64,000 bases of DNA from Streptomyces lincolnensis. GTDB taxonomy: Bacteria; Actinomycetota; Actinomycetes; Streptomycetales; Streptomycetaceae. Below are positions 17,696 to 27,456 of the stretch, in pieces (the first letter of the stretch is position 1; each line of letters opens with the position of its first letter). The DNA is taken from the NCBI RefSeq assembly GCF_001685355.1, contig NZ_CP016438.1:7936001-8000000 (forward strand), written 5' to 3'. A program made the position numbers and the translations under genes. The notes beneath the pieces are model-generated. The model was not told the origin of the DNA and did not search any database. It worked only from the letters and a program-made list of their open reading frames with translations.

Positions 17696-17820
17696 GAAGT
17701 GAGGCCGTGGCAAACGGCCCGGCCCGGGCCTCGTCCTTGATGCGGTTCAGGCTGCGTCCCACCGGCCCTGTTCGGCCGGTCGGCCCGTGACGTCGAGGTT
17801 ACACAGTCTTTTCGAAAATT

Positions 17821-17837
17821 CGTCAAGGCTCTTGACG
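17821..17837. promoter_or_regulatory. Inverted repeat CGTCAAG-GCT-CTTGACG
   Basis: Perfect 7-base arms with a 3-base centre, about 90 bases upstream of the importer start; the right arm contains a possible -35 hexamer TTGACG. It could be an operator or the stem of a short hairpin. Confidence 0.5.
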
Positions 17838-17875
17838 CCGTTTCCGGACAGGGTCGAAGCTCTGCCCCAACGTTC

Positions 17876-17889
17876 AGCAACCGGTTGCT
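17876..17889. promoter_or_regulatory. Palindrome AGCAACCGGTTGCT
   Basis: A perfect 14-base palindrome 39 bases upstream of the importer binding-protein ATG, where a repressor would block transcription. The ACCGGT core matches the LacI-type sites of this block. Confidence 0.7.
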
Positions 17890-17928
17890 AGACCGGGTCG
17901 AAGCAACAGAGCAGGAGGTGGTGCGATC

Positions 17929-19281
17929 ATGCGCCCCCATGCCGGTGCCCCCATGAGCCGCCGCCGATTTCTCTCCCTCTCCGCCGCCGGCGCGGTGGGC
18001 GGCGCGGCGGCCCTGAGCGGCTGTGCGATGCAGGTGTCCAGCGGGGTCGGCGGCGGCTCGGGCGAGACCATCACGATGATGGTCAAGGCGGACGACATCA
18101 CCCCGGACCTGGTCCAGCAGGCCCTGAAGGACACCGGTATCGCGATCAAGCGGGTCGACTTCGACATCACCAAGCTGATCGCGATGCTCACCAGCGGCAA
18201 CCCGCCGGACCTGGTGCGCGGTGTGGGAGCCGTGGACGCGGCGTACTTCGCGGCCCGGGAGGTGATGGAGGACCTCGACCCGTACTTCGCCAAAAGCGCC
18301 GTGCTCAAGCGGGACGACCTCGACCCGGTCAACGACCTGTGGCGCTTCGATGGCAGGACGCAGGGCAAGGGCCCGCGGTACGGCATGGCGAAGGACTTCT
18401 CCCAGGACTCCATGTACTGGTACAACACCTCGGCCTTCGACAGGCACGGGGTCGCCTATCCGGCGGAGCTGGAACCGACCACGTACGAGGAGTGGCTGGA
18501 GACCGCCCAGCGCCTGGTCCAGCGGTCCAAGGGGCAGACGAGCCTCTTCGGCGGCACCTACAACGGTCTGCTCAAGGCCACCCTCATGTCGACCCTGACG
18601 GCGTCGGCCGGCGGCAGCCTCTTCAGCGACGACTTCTCCCGGATCGACTTCACCACCCCCGAGGCCCGCAAGGCCCTGGGCTGGTACATCGAGTACTGCA
18701 AGCTCAAGGTCGGGGCGAGCCCGATCATGCCCGACCCCAACGGCTGGGACGGGCCCACCTACCAGGCCGGACGGCTGGCCATGTGCAACTCCGGCTACTG
18801 GATGGGCGGCATGATCGCCACCGACGAGAAGCTGGCGGAGGTCTCCCGGCTCGCCCCCACCCCGGTCTTCGAGGGCGGTCCGCGGGTCAGCGCCTGCCAG
18901 GCCGGCACCGGACTGTGGATGCCGAAGAAGGCCCCCCACAAGGACGCCGCCTGGCGGATCTTCGAGTGGTACTTCGGCGAGGCACCGGCCAAGGCCCGCG
19001 CCTCCGGCGGCTGGGGCATCCCGACCCTGAAGTCCCTGCGCCCGCTGATGCCGGCGAAGGCGGAGCACCAGAAGCGCGTGCTGAAGGTGCAGGAGAACGA
19101 GCTGAAGCACTTCTCGGTGGTGGCCTTCTCCCCGTACACCACGGGCGATTCCTTCGAGGCCCTCTTCAACCAGGTCGCCCCGGCCGCGATGACGGGCGAG
19201 ATCTCCGTCGACACCCTCGCCGGACGACTCAACTCGGTGCTCAACGAGCAGCTCAAGCGCGGCAAGGAGCAGGTCGGATGA
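17929..19281 (+). CDS. Sugar-binding lipoprotein of the pectic oligosaccharide importer
   Basis: A 450-residue solute-binding protein. The N-terminus combines a twin-arginine motif (SRRRFLSLS) and a lipobox (LSGC near residue 31), so it is probably a Tat-exported lipoprotein. Start 17929 has an AGGAGG site 11 bases upstream; an in-frame ATG nine codons later would also keep the Tat motif. It opens an importer operon whose genes overlap by 4 bases and continue into secreted polysaccharide-degrading enzymes. Oligogalacturonide or a related pectic oligosaccharide is the likely ligand, by context only. Confidence 0.85.
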   Translation: MRPHAGAPMSRRRFLSLSAAGAVGGAAALSGCAMQVSSGVGGGSGETITMMVKADDITPDLVQQALKDTGIAIKRVDFDITKLIAMLTSGNPPDLVRGVGAVDAAYFAAREVMEDLDPYFAKSAVLKRDDLDPVNDLWRFDGRTQGKGPRYGMAKDFSQDSMYWYNTSAFDRHGVAYPAELEPTTYEEWLETAQRLVQRSKGQTSLFGGTYNGLLKATLMSTLTASAGGSLFSDDFSRIDFTTPEARKALGWYIEYCKLKVGASPIMPDPNGWDGPTYQAGRLAMCNSGYWMGGMIATDEKLAEVSRLAPTPVFEGGPRVSACQAGTGLWMPKKAPHKDAAWRIFEWYFGEAPAKARASGGWGIPTLKSLRPLMPAKAEHQKRVLKVQENELKHFSVVAFSPYTTGDSFEALFNQVAPAAMTGEISVDTLAGRLNSVLNEQLKRGKEQVG

Positions 19282-20276
19282 CGGTCGATCAGATGTCCAC
19301 GGTCGCGGACCGGCCCCGTGCCACCGCGTCGGCCGGCCGGACCCGGTCCGCGGGCCGGGCCGGGGCCACGATGACCGCGCGCAGACACCGGGCGTTCTAC
19401 ATGTTCGTCGCGCCGTGGATCGTCGGGTTCCTGCTGCTGACCATCGTGCCGATGGCGTACGCGCTGTGGCTGAGCTTCACCACGTTCGACGGTATCTCCC
19501 CGAACTGGCACTACGTCGGCCTCGGCAACTACCGCGAGCTGATGAACGACTCGGTGACCTGGGACTCCCTGGGTCGCGCGGGGCTGTTCGCGGTGGTCTC
19601 GGTGCCGCTGTCGATCGTCGCGGGCCTGGGCCTGGCCGTCCTGGTCAACCGGCCGATCAGGGCCCGCGGGCTGTTCCGCACCCTGCTGTATCTGCCGGCG
19701 GTGGTGCCGCCGGTCGGCGCCGGTATCGCCTTCAAGAACCTCTTCGACCAGAACGCCGGTGCCACCAACGGCGTCCTGACGTTCTTCGGCTTCGACGCCA
19801 TCGGCTGGCTCGCCGACCCCTACGCCCGCTACGTGCTCATCATGACGGTGCTCTGGGGCGCCGGAAACATCATGATCATCTCGCTGGCGGGGCTCCAGGA
19901 CGTGCCCCGCGAACTCCACGAGGCGGCCCGCATCGACGGCGCGAGCGCCTGGCGGACCTTCCGCAGCATCACCGTGCCCCTGCTGTCACCGGTCCTGCTC
20001 TTCCAGACCGTGACCGGGGTGATCGCCTCCGTCCAGACGATCATGCCGATGCTGCTGGCACCCCTCGCCACCACCGGCGGCCTCACCACGGTCCCGCAGT
20101 CCAACTACACGTACATGATCCACGTGTTCTCGCAGTACTTCGCGCTCGGCCGCTACGGCTACGCCTCCGCACTCCTGTGGGTGCTCTTCGTCCTGATCCT
20201 CATCGCGACCGGTCTCATCTTCAGGTTCACGTCCGGTGTGGTGTTCTACAACGTCGACCCGGAGGCGAAGAAGTGA
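19278..20276 (+). CDS. Carbohydrate ABC transporter permease (MalF type)
   Basis: A 332-residue permease that starts within the stop of the binding-protein gene (ATGA overlap). About six membrane segments follow a 45-residue basic, disordered cytoplasmic N-terminus. The EAA loop reads DVPRELHEAARIDGASAWR near residue 215. No ATPase gene accompanies it, so it probably uses a shared one. Confidence 0.9.
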   Translation: MTVDQMSTVADRPRATASAGRTRSAGRAGATMTARRHRAFYMFVAPWIVGFLLLTIVPMAYALWLSFTTFDGISPNWHYVGLGNYRELMNDSVTWDSLGRAGLFAVVSVPLSIVAGLGLAVLVNRPIRARGLFRTLLYLPAVVPPVGAGIAFKNLFDQNAGATNGVLTFFGFDAIGWLADPYARYVLIMTVLWGAGNIMIISLAGLQDVPRELHEAARIDGASAWRTFRSITVPLLSPVLLFQTVTGVIASVQTIMPMLLAPLATTGGLTTVPQSNYTYMIHVFSQYFALGRYGYASALLWVLFVLILIATGLIFRFTSGVVFYNVDPEAKK

Positions 20277-21136
20277 CCGCCACCAGCCTGACCCCCAAGT
20301 CCCCGGTCCGCGTGCGGATACGCGCCAACCGCCTCATCCTCTACACGGTCCTGGTCGCCGTCACCGGACTGTTCCTCGGCCCCTTCGGCTGGCTGGTGCT
20401 CACCGGTCTGAAGACCCCGGCCGAACTCGCCTCCGCCCCCGTGCACTGGGTGCCCGCGCACATCCAGTGGCACAACTTCGCCGACGCCTTCGACCTCATC
20501 GACTTCCTCGGCTACGCCCGCAACTCCCTGATCATCGCCTTTGTCTACGCCGGTCTGGTCACCCTCAGCTCCGCCTGGGTCGGCTACGGCTTCGCCCGGC
20601 TGTCCGCGCCCGGCAAGAAGACGCTGTTCGGCATCCTCATCGGCTCGATGATGCTGCCCCAGATGATCACCCTGCTGCCCACCTACCTGATCTTCGCCAA
20701 GCTCGGCATGGTCGACACGTACTGGCCGTGGGTGCTGTGGGGCCTGTCCTCCGCCCCCTATCTGGTCTTCCTGTTCCGCCAGTTCTTCGCCGGGCTGCCC
20801 CGCGAGCTGGAGGAGGCCGCGATCGTCGACGGCTGCGGCTACGGCACGATCTTCTGGCGGATCTTCCTGCCGCAGTCCTGGCCGGTGCTGTCCGCGAGCT
20901 TCGTGATCGCCTTCACCTGGACCTGGGGCGACTACATCGCCCCGCAGTTGCTGCTCTCCACCGACAGGTCCACCCTCGCCGTCGCCGTCATGACGACCTA
21001 TGTCTCCTCGGCCGGCACGCCCATCACCAACCTCCAGGCCGCGGCCTCCGTGATGTACGTCGTGCCGATCCTGCTGATCTTCCTCGTCGCCCAGCGCGGC
21101 TTCGTCGCCGGCATGTCGACCTCGGGCCTCAAGTAG
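20273..21136 (+). CDS. Carbohydrate ABC transporter permease (MalG type)
   Basis: A 287-residue permease with a GTG start in a GTGA overlap with the previous gene. Six membrane segments are visible and the EAA loop GLPRELEEAAIVDGCGYG is near residue 180. It completes the importer. The 33-base gap to the next gene contains an AAGGAG ribosome site, so the secreted hydrolase that follows is probably on the same transcript. Confidence 0.9.
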   Translation: MTATSLTPKSPVRVRIRANRLILYTVLVAVTGLFLGPFGWLVLTGLKTPAELASAPVHWVPAHIQWHNFADAFDLIDFLGYARNSLIIAFVYAGLVTLSSAWVGYGFARLSAPGKKTLFGILIGSMMLPQMITLLPTYLIFAKLGMVDTYWPWVLWGLSSAPYLVFLFRQFFAGLPRELEEAAIVDGCGYGTIFWRIFLPQSWPVLSASFVIAFTWTWGDYIAPQLLLSTDRSTLAVAVMTTYVSSAGTPITNLQAAASVMYVVPILLIFLVAQRGFVAGMSTSGLK

Positions 21137-21169
21137 CCCCTCCTCCCCATCCGTTGCAAGGAGCTCCGT

Positions 21170-22696
21170 ATGAACACGCCCCTGTCCCGCCGTACCGCTC
21201 TCCAGGCCGCCGGTGTCGTCGCTGCCGCCGGTTTGGCCGGCAGCATCGCGGGCACCGCACAAGCCGCCGCGGCGGACGAGACCGGCACCACCGGCGACAG
21301 CGTGGTCGTCCACCCGACCCTTCCCCAGGTGCCTGTCAACAACTCCTTCACCGTCAAGGTCCGGCCGCTCGGCGGCACCTGGCAGAAGCTCGGTGTCCAC
21401 CTCGCCAAGCTCGCACTGATCGACGCGACCACCGGCAGCAACAGAGCCCAGAACTCCTCCTGGGCCGCCTTCGACTTCTCCGGCACCGTCGAGGTCGAGG
21501 TCACGTACAACCCCGGCGGCGGCGAGACGTTCCGCATCCGCCCGGACTCGTACGGCATCAAGCCCGAGGTGCTCGGCAGCACCGCGCGCTTCACCCTGGA
21601 CCGGCCCCGCAACGTCGTCGTCCAGGTCGACGACAAGATCTTCGACTGCCTGCACCTGTTCGCGAACCCGATCGAGCAGGACGTGCCCGCCGAGGGCGAC
21701 AAGAAGGTCATGTACTTCGGGCCCGGGCTGCACACCACCGCCGACCGGTTGCTGAAGGTGCCCAGCGGCACCACCGTCTATCTGGCCGCCGGTGCCGTCC
21801 TCACCTCACAGGTGATCTTCGAGAACGTGGAGAACTCCCGGCTCATCGGCCGCGGCGTGCTCTACAACTCTCCCAACGGGGCGCTCTTCATCCGCAAGAC
21901 CGAGAACGTCACCATCGACGGCATCACGATCCTCAACCCCCGCTACGAGAACGTTCGGGTCGCCGAGTCGCGGAACCTCACCATCAAGAACCTGCGCGCC
22001 TTCAGTCACCAGGGCTGGGGCGACGGCATCCAGCTCTACTGCTCCGAGAACGTCACGATCGACGGCTGCTTCCTGCGCACGTCCGACGACTGCGTCGCCC
22101 TGTACACCCACCGCTGGGACTTCTACGGCGACACCCGCAACATCACGGTCAAGAACTGCTCGCTCTGGGCCGACGTCGCCCACCCGATCAACATCGGCGT
22201 GCACGGCAACTCCGAGAACCCGGAGATGCTGGAGAACCTGACCTACGAGAACATCGACATCCTCGACCACCGCGAGCCGCAGGTGACCTACCAGGGCGCC
22301 ATCGCCTTCATGGTCGGCGACAGCAACCTCGTCCGGGACGTCAGGTTCGACAACATCCGAGTGGAGGACTTTCGCTGGGGCCAGCTCGTCCACATGCGGG
22401 TCGAGTACAACCCGAAGTACAACACCTCGGCAGGCCGCGGCATCGAGAACGTCTACATCAAGGACCTCAGCTACAACGGCAAGAACGCCGACCTCTCGAT
22501 CATCGCCGGCCTCGACGCGGACCACGCCATCAAGGACGTCACCTTCGAGAACCTCAGCGTCAACGGCAGGGTCATACGCGACAGCGGGGGCAAGCCCGGC
22601 TGGTTCCTGGCCTCGGACGGCGTGCCCATGTTCACCAACGAGCACGTCACGAACCTCAAGTTCCTGACCACCGCCGAGGCGGCCGCCGCGTCATGA
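21170..22696 (+). CDS. Secreted right-handed beta-helix hydrolase, polygalacturonase-like
   Basis: A 508-residue exported enzyme. The signal has a twin-arginine motif (LSRRTALQAAG) and a cleavage site near residue 33. After an N-terminal beta-sandwich domain (about 45-165), a parallel beta-helix begins with repeated short strands such as SRLIGRGVLYN and ENVTIDGITILNP. The active-site-like segments WGDGIQLYCSENV and TSDDCVALY, with two paired aspartates, resemble GH28 polygalacturonases, although related beta-helix families (GH49, GH110) cannot be excluded. Expected role: cutting a pectic or other uronide chain outside the cell. The next gene overlaps its stop by 4 bases. Confidence 0.75.
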   Translation: MNTPLSRRTALQAAGVVAAAGLAGSIAGTAQAAAADETGTTGDSVVVHPTLPQVPVNNSFTVKVRPLGGTWQKLGVHLAKLALIDATTGSNRAQNSSWAAFDFSGTVEVEVTYNPGGGETFRIRPDSYGIKPEVLGSTARFTLDRPRNVVVQVDDKIFDCLHLFANPIEQDVPAEGDKKVMYFGPGLHTTADRLLKVPSGTTVYLAAGAVLTSQVIFENVENSRLIGRGVLYNSPNGALFIRKTENVTIDGITILNPRYENVRVAESRNLTIKNLRAFSHQGWGDGIQLYCSENVTIDGCFLRTSDDCVALYTHRWDFYGDTRNITVKNCSLWADVAHPINIGVHGNSENPEMLENLTYENIDILDHREPQVTYQGAIAFMVGDSNLVRDVRFDNIRVEDFRWGQLVHMRVEYNPKYNTSAGRGIENVYIKDLSYNGKNADLSIIAGLDADHAIKDVTFENLSVNGRVIRDSGGKPGWFLASDGVPMFTNEHVTNLKFLTTAEAAAAS

Positions 22697-25600
22697 GAGA
22701 TTCCGCGCTTCCCGCCCCGAGCCGCCGGGGATTCCTCGGCGGCACGGCGGCCCTGCTGCTGGTGGCGGGCGCGAGCGGACTGCTCGCCCCCGGCACCGCC
22801 CGCGCCGCCGCGCCGAACACCACCGGCGCCCGCGCCTTCGCACACCCCGGCCTCCTGCACAGCGCCGCCGACCTCGCCCGGATGAAGGCCGCGGTCACCG
22901 CCCAACAGGCACCGGTCTACGACGGCTACCTCGCGTTCGCCGCGCACGCCCGCTCCAAGGCCACGTACACCGTCCAGAACACCGGCCAGATCACCTCCTG
23001 GGGCCGCGGTCCCGCGAACTTCCAGAACCAGGCTCCCGCCGACGCGGCCGCCGCCTACCAGAACGCCCTGATGTGGGCCGTCACGGGCAACCGCGCCCAC
23101 GCCGACAAGGCCCGCGACATCCTCGACGCGTGGTCGGCCTCCCTCACCGCGATCACCGGCGCCGACGGCCCGCTCGGCGCGGGCCTCCAGGCCTTCAAGT
23201 TCGTCAACGCGGCCGAGCTGCTGCGGCACACCGGCTACGACGGCTGGGCCGAGGCGGACATCGCCCGCTGCGAGCGGTCCTTTCTCGACGTCTGGTATCC
23301 GGCCGTCTCCGGTTACATGCTCTACGCCAACGGCAACTGGGACCTGACGGCCCTTCAGACCATCGCCGCCATCGGCGTGTTCTGCGAGCGGCCCACCCTC
23401 TTCGAGGACGCCCTGCGCTTCGCCGCGGCAGGCGCGGGCAACGGCAGCATCGCCCACCGCATCGTCACCGACGCCGGCCAGGGCCAGGAGTCCGGCCGCG
23501 ACCAGGGCCACGAACAGCTTGCCGCCGGTCTGACCGGCGACCTCGCCCAGGTCGCCTGGAACCAGGGCGTCGACCTGTGGGGCCACGACGACCACCGCAT
23601 CCTCGCGAACTTCGAGTACGCGGCCCGCTACAACCTCGGCGGCGACGTCCCCTTCACCCCCGACCTCGACCGCACCGGCAAGTACATCAAGACGACCGTC
23701 TCCGACAAGGTCCGCGGCACCCTGCCCCCGATCTACGAGATGGCCTACGCCCACTACGCCGGCGTCCGCGGCCTCGACACCCCGTACACCGAGGCCGCCG
23801 TCTTCCGCGGCACCGGCGGCACCCGCCTGGTCGAGGGCGGCAACGACGACCTGCCCGGCTGGGGCACCTTCACCTACGCCGGCACCGAGGCACCCGCGCC
23901 GACCGTGCCCACCGCGCCCGCCGGCGTCACGGCCGTCGGCACCGGCGAGGACATCACCGTCGGCTGGCTGCCGTCCACGGGGGCGAGCACGTACAGCGTC
24001 CGCCGGGCCACCGCGCCCGAGGGCCCGTACGAGGAGATCGCCACCGGCCTCGGCACACCGACGTACACCGACCGCGGGATCCGCCCGGGACGGACGTACC
24101 ACTACACCGTCACCGCGGCCAACTCCCGGGGCGGCAGCGGCGATTCGGTGCCCGCGTCCGCCTCCGCCGGGCTGCCCGAACCGTGGGCGACCCGGGACGT
24201 CGGCGCGGTGAGGATCCCCGGGGCGGCCGTCTTCGACGGGGAGCGGTTCGTGCTGGAGGCGTCCGGCACCGCCGACACCTACCGCCTGGTCCACCTGCCC
24301 CTGTCCGGCGACGGCACGGTCACCGCGCGGATCGTGTGGCCGCTCAGCTCGCAGTACTCCAAGATCGGCGTCACCGTCCGGGCCGGCCTCGACGCGGACG
24401 CGGCGCACGCCTCGATGCTGATCCAGGGACTGCCACTGCACACCTGGAGCGGTGTGTGGAGCGTCCGCGAAAGGGCCGGAGCCGCCGTCTCCGGCACCGG
24501 CAGCACCCCGGTGCCGCCCTCCCAGCAGGACGCGATCACCGTCAACGCGTCCTTCCCGATCTCCAGCCTCGGCACACTGCCGGAATCGGCGACCCCGCTG
24601 GAGGCGCCGTACGTGGAGGGCGCGGGCGACGGCTACCGGCTGCGCACGCCGTACTGGGTGCGGGTGACCCGCAAGGGCCGCCGCTGCACCGGCGCCATCT
24701 CCCCGGACGGCATCCGCTGGGCCGAAGTGGGCACCACCGAGGTGGAGTTGGGCCGCACCGCCCACGCGGGCCTGGTCCTCACCTCCTGCCTCGGCGTCGA
24801 CGAGGCGTACGCCGAGACCGGCACCGGCGCCTTCGACAACGTCAGCGTGACCTCGGCGTACGGCGGCGAGGTCTGGGCCGTGCCCAAGCCCGCCCGTGCC
24901 GCCGGGGACCTCGGGGCGGCCGGCGGTGCCGACGCCGTCGAGCTGGCCTGGACCGACCCGGACCCGTCCGCCCGGTACAAGGTGCTGCGCGCCACCGAAG
25001 CCGACGGCCCCTACGTGACGGTCGCGACGGGCATCGGCCCGGTCGGCTCCGGCACCCGCATCCGGTACGCGGACGCCACCGGCACGCCCGGGACGACGTA
25101 CCACTACGCCGTCGCCAAGACCAACACCTCCGGACGCGGACCGCTCTCGGACTCCGCCTCCGCCGTCATGCCGACTCCGGCCGTGCCCCAACTCACGTCC
25201 GCCAGAACGGCGTTCGCCAACAAGGGCGTCACCTTCAAGCACCTGCTGCGCGGCTCCCACGAGCCCGTACGGTTCGCCGCCGACGGCCTGCCCGACGGGC
25301 TGCGCCTCGACAAGCGCACCGGACTGATCTCCGGAACGCCCACCGAGACGGGCGAGTTCACCGTCCGCACCGGCGCGGGCAACGCGGCGGGCGACGGCAC
25401 CGGCACGCTCACCCTCACCGTCGGCACACCCCCGCCCGCCCCCTGGACCTACGGCGACCTCGGTGACGTGGTCCTCGACGAGCGCGCCTTCGGGACCCTC
25501 GGCGTGGTCGCGATCCGCGCCCCCGGCTCCACGTCGTGTGCCGACGGCACCTTCACCGTGCGCGGCGCCGGGGTCGACCTGAGCGTCAACAACCAAGGAA

Positions 25601-26040
25601 TGACAGGGCAGTTCGTACGACGGCCCGTCACCGGTGACTGCGAGGTCACCGCCCGGCTGGTCTCCCGCACCGGGGCCACGGCCGACCGGGTGGGGCTGTT
25701 GATGGCCAAGTCGCTCTCACCGTTCGACCAGGCGGCCGGCGTGATCGTCACCGGCGGCACCACCGGGCAGCTGATGCTGCGGCCCACCGTGGCCGGTGCC
25801 TCGGCCTTCTCCGGCACCACGACCGTTCAACTGCCCCTGCTGCTGCGGCTGAAGCGCACCGGGACCGCGTTCGCCGCAGCGATCTCCACCGACGAGGGCA
25901 CCACCTGGACCGACCTGGCCTCCGGTCAGATCCCCGGGTTCGGCGACGCCCCCTACCACGTGGGCCTCGTGGTCTGCTCCCGCAGCCCGCTGGCCCTCGG
26001 CACCGCGCAGTTCGAAGAGGTGAGCATCACCCCCATCTGA
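22693..26040 (+). CDS. Multidomain secreted alginate-lyase-fold protein
   Basis: A 1115-residue exported protein starting in an ATGA overlap. Tat-type signal (SRRGFLGG) ends near residue 37. Residues about 45-400 form an (alpha/alpha)-barrel of the alginate-lyase superfamily, with NGNWDLTALQT and GQGQESGRDQGHEQ as the conserved blocks. Then come an FN3 domain (about 415-500), a lectin/DUF1349-like beta-sandwich, another FN3, a putative Ig repeat (DGLPDGLRLDKRTGLISGTP) and a second beta-sandwich to the C-terminus. The catalytic domain is paralogous to the next gene. In a pectin context I infer a uronide lyase, but the true substrate is unknown. Confidence 0.78.
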   Translation: MRDSALPAPSRRGFLGGTAALLLVAGASGLLAPGTARAAAPNTTGARAFAHPGLLHSAADLARMKAAVTAQQAPVYDGYLAFAAHARSKATYTVQNTGQITSWGRGPANFQNQAPADAAAAYQNALMWAVTGNRAHADKARDILDAWSASLTAITGADGPLGAGLQAFKFVNAAELLRHTGYDGWAEADIARCERSFLDVWYPAVSGYMLYANGNWDLTALQTIAAIGVFCERPTLFEDALRFAAAGAGNGSIAHRIVTDAGQGQESGRDQGHEQLAAGLTGDLAQVAWNQGVDLWGHDDHRILANFEYAARYNLGGDVPFTPDLDRTGKYIKTTVSDKVRGTLPPIYEMAYAHYAGVRGLDTPYTEAAVFRGTGGTRLVEGGNDDLPGWGTFTYAGTEAPAPTVPTAPAGVTAVGTGEDITVGWLPSTGASTYSVRRATAPEGPYEEIATGLGTPTYTDRGIRPGRTYHYTVTAANSRGGSGDSVPASASAGLPEPWATRDVGAVRIPGAAVFDGERFVLEASGTADTYRLVHLPLSGDGTVTARIVWPLSSQYSKIGVTVRAGLDADAAHASMLIQGLPLHTWSGVWSVRERAGAAVSGTGSTPVPPSQQDAITVNASFPISSLGTLPESATPLEAPYVEGAGDGYRLRTPYWVRVTRKGRRCTGAISPDGIRWAEVGTTEVELGRTAHAGLVLTSCLGVDEAYAETGTGAFDNVSVTSAYGGEVWAVPKPARAAGDLGAAGGADAVELAWTDPDPSARYKVLRATEADGPYVTVATGIGPVGSGTRIRYADATGTPGTTYHYAVAKTNTSGRGPLSDSASAVMPTPAVPQLTSARTAFANKGVTFKHLLRGSHEPVRFAADGLPDGLRLDKRTGLISGTPTETGEFTVRTGAGNAAGDGTGTLTLTVGTPPPAPWTYGDLGDVVLDERAFGTLGVVAIRAPGSTSCADGTFTVRGAGVDLSVNNQGMTGQFVRRPVTGDCEVTARLVSRTGATADRVGLLMAKSLSPFDQAAGVIVTGGTTGQLMLRPTVAGASAFSGTTTVQLPLLLRLKRTGTAFAAAISTDEGTTWTDLASGQIPGFGDAPYHVGLVVCSRSPLALGTAQFEEVSITPI

Positions 26041-26068
26041 TTCCCCCCACGGAACGGAGATGCACAGC

Positions 26069-27316
26069 ATGAGCCGCACATCCCCCCACCGGCACCTCCA
26101 CCAGGGCGAGTTGAGCCGCCGCGGCCTGTTCAGGGCCGCCGGCGGTGTCGGCGCCGCCGTCGCACTGGGGTCCGCGTTCGCCGCCACCACGGCGGACGCG
26201 GCCCCCTCGACCTGGATCCACCCCGGCATGCTGCACAACGCCGGAGACATCAACCGCGCCAAGGTACGGGTCGCCGCGGGAGACGACCCCTGGCTGTCCG
26301 GCTGGAACAAGCTGGTCGCCAACTCCCACTCCCAGTCCACCTGGACCAACCGGGCCACCGCCACGATCATCCGCGGCGGCACCGGAGAGAACTACGGCCT
26401 GCTCTTCAACGACATCGCCGCCGCCTACCAGAACGCGCTGCGCTGGCGTGTCGGCGGCACCGAGGCGAACGGCGTGTGCGCCGCCAACATCCTCAACGCC
26501 TGGGCCAAGACCCTGACCTCGATCACCGGCAACGCGGACCGCTTCCTCGCCGCCGGCATCTACGGCTGGGAGTTCGCCAACGCGGCCGAACTCATGCGGG
26601 ACTACCCCGCGTTCGACCTCGCCGCCTTCCAGCAGATGATGGTCAAGGTCTTCTACCCGCTCAACAACCAGTTCCTCACCGGCCACAACGACGCCTGCAT
26701 CACCAACTACTGGGCCAACTGGGACCTGTGCAACATGGCCTCCATCCTGGCCATCGGGATCCTCAACCAGGACGGCGCCAAGTTCGACCAGGCCGTCGAC
26801 TACTTCAAGAACGGCGCGGGCAACGGCTCCATCACCCACGCCGTGCCGTACCTCTACACCGACTCGGACGGCTACGCGCTGGGCCAGTGGCAGGAGTCCG
26901 GCCGCGACCAGGGCCACACCATGATGGGCATGGGCCAGATGGGCGCGATCTGCGAGATGGCCTGGAACCAGGGCACCGACCTGTACTCGTACGACAGCAG
27001 GCGGTTCATGAAGGCCGCCCAGTACGTCGCGAAGTACAACCTGGGCGGCGACGTGCCCTTCACCACCTACACCTGGGGCACCGGCCAGAACTGCGCCCAG
27101 TCGTCCCAGACGGTGATCTCCTCCGCCTCCCGCGGACAGGTCCGCCCGGTGTGGGCGATGCTCCACTACCACTACAACCGGCGGCTCGGCCTGGACGACA
27201 GGTACATCTCCCAGATGTGCTTCTCCATCGACCCCGAAGGAGGAGGCGGGGACTACGGCACCACCAGCGGCGGCTTCGACCAGCTCGGCTTCGGCACCCT
27301 GATGTTCGCCAAGTAG
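26069..27316 (+). CDS. Secreted single-domain alginate-lyase-fold protein
   Basis: A 415-residue exported protein consisting only of the catalytic-type domain found at the N-terminus of the preceding gene: IHPGMLHNAGDINRAK, AYQNALRWRVGG, NYWANWDLCNMASI and WQESGRDQGHTMMGM align block by block. The Tat-like signal SRRGLFRAAGG ends near residue 45. I prefer the ATG at 26069, as GGAG lies 9 bases upstream; an ATG at 26060 would abut it. Lyases of this superfamily cut alginate, glucuronan or related uronides by beta-elimination. Here the surrounding pectic enzymes suggest an acidic plant polysaccharide. Confidence 0.75.
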   Translation: MSRTSPHRHLHQGELSRRGLFRAAGGVGAAVALGSAFAATTADAAPSTWIHPGMLHNAGDINRAKVRVAAGDDPWLSGWNKLVANSHSQSTWTNRATATIIRGGTGENYGLLFNDIAAAYQNALRWRVGGTEANGVCAANILNAWAKTLTSITGNADRFLAAGIYGWEFANAAELMRDYPAFDLAAFQQMMVKVFYPLNNQFLTGHNDACITNYWANWDLCNMASILAIGILNQDGAKFDQAVDYFKNGAGNGSITHAVPYLYTDSDGYALGQWQESGRDQGHTMMGMGQMGAICEMAWNQGTDLYSYDSRRFMKAAQYVAKYNLGGDVPFTTYTWGTGQNCAQSSQTVISSASRGQVRPVWAMLHYHYNRRLGLDDRYISQMCFSIDPEGGGGDYGTTSGGFDQLGFGTLMFAK

Positions 27317-27456
27317 AGCCGTGACCGGCCGTGCGCGGCCCGTGACCGCTTCCCCCGAACAGTCGTAAAACCGCGCTCGTCGCCGGAATACCGGGGCACC
27401 CTGTGGTGCTCTGAAGTTCACGGCGCACGAGCGCGGCACGGGAGGCCGGTGGGCAC

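Larger units (their letters stand above)
17518..17928. other. 411-base divergent promoter region
   Basis: The region separates the dehydrogenase from the importer and holds four separate symmetric elements listed individually (17543, 17682, 17821, 17876), plus a 10-base palindrome TTTTCGAAAA at 17809-17818. TTGACG at 17832-17837 could be a -35 hexamer for the importer, but no convincing -10 follows. There is no gene in it. Confidence 0.6.

Noticed and set aside
17809..17818. Palindrome TTTTCGAAAA as a separate operator
   Set aside because: It is short and the only copy in the region; AT-rich palindromes of this size occur by chance, so I only mention it in the regional note.
27317..27456. 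Possible terminator after the alginate-lyase-fold gene
   Set aside because: GC-rich but without a clear stem and T-run, and the carboxylesterase may be on the same transcript.
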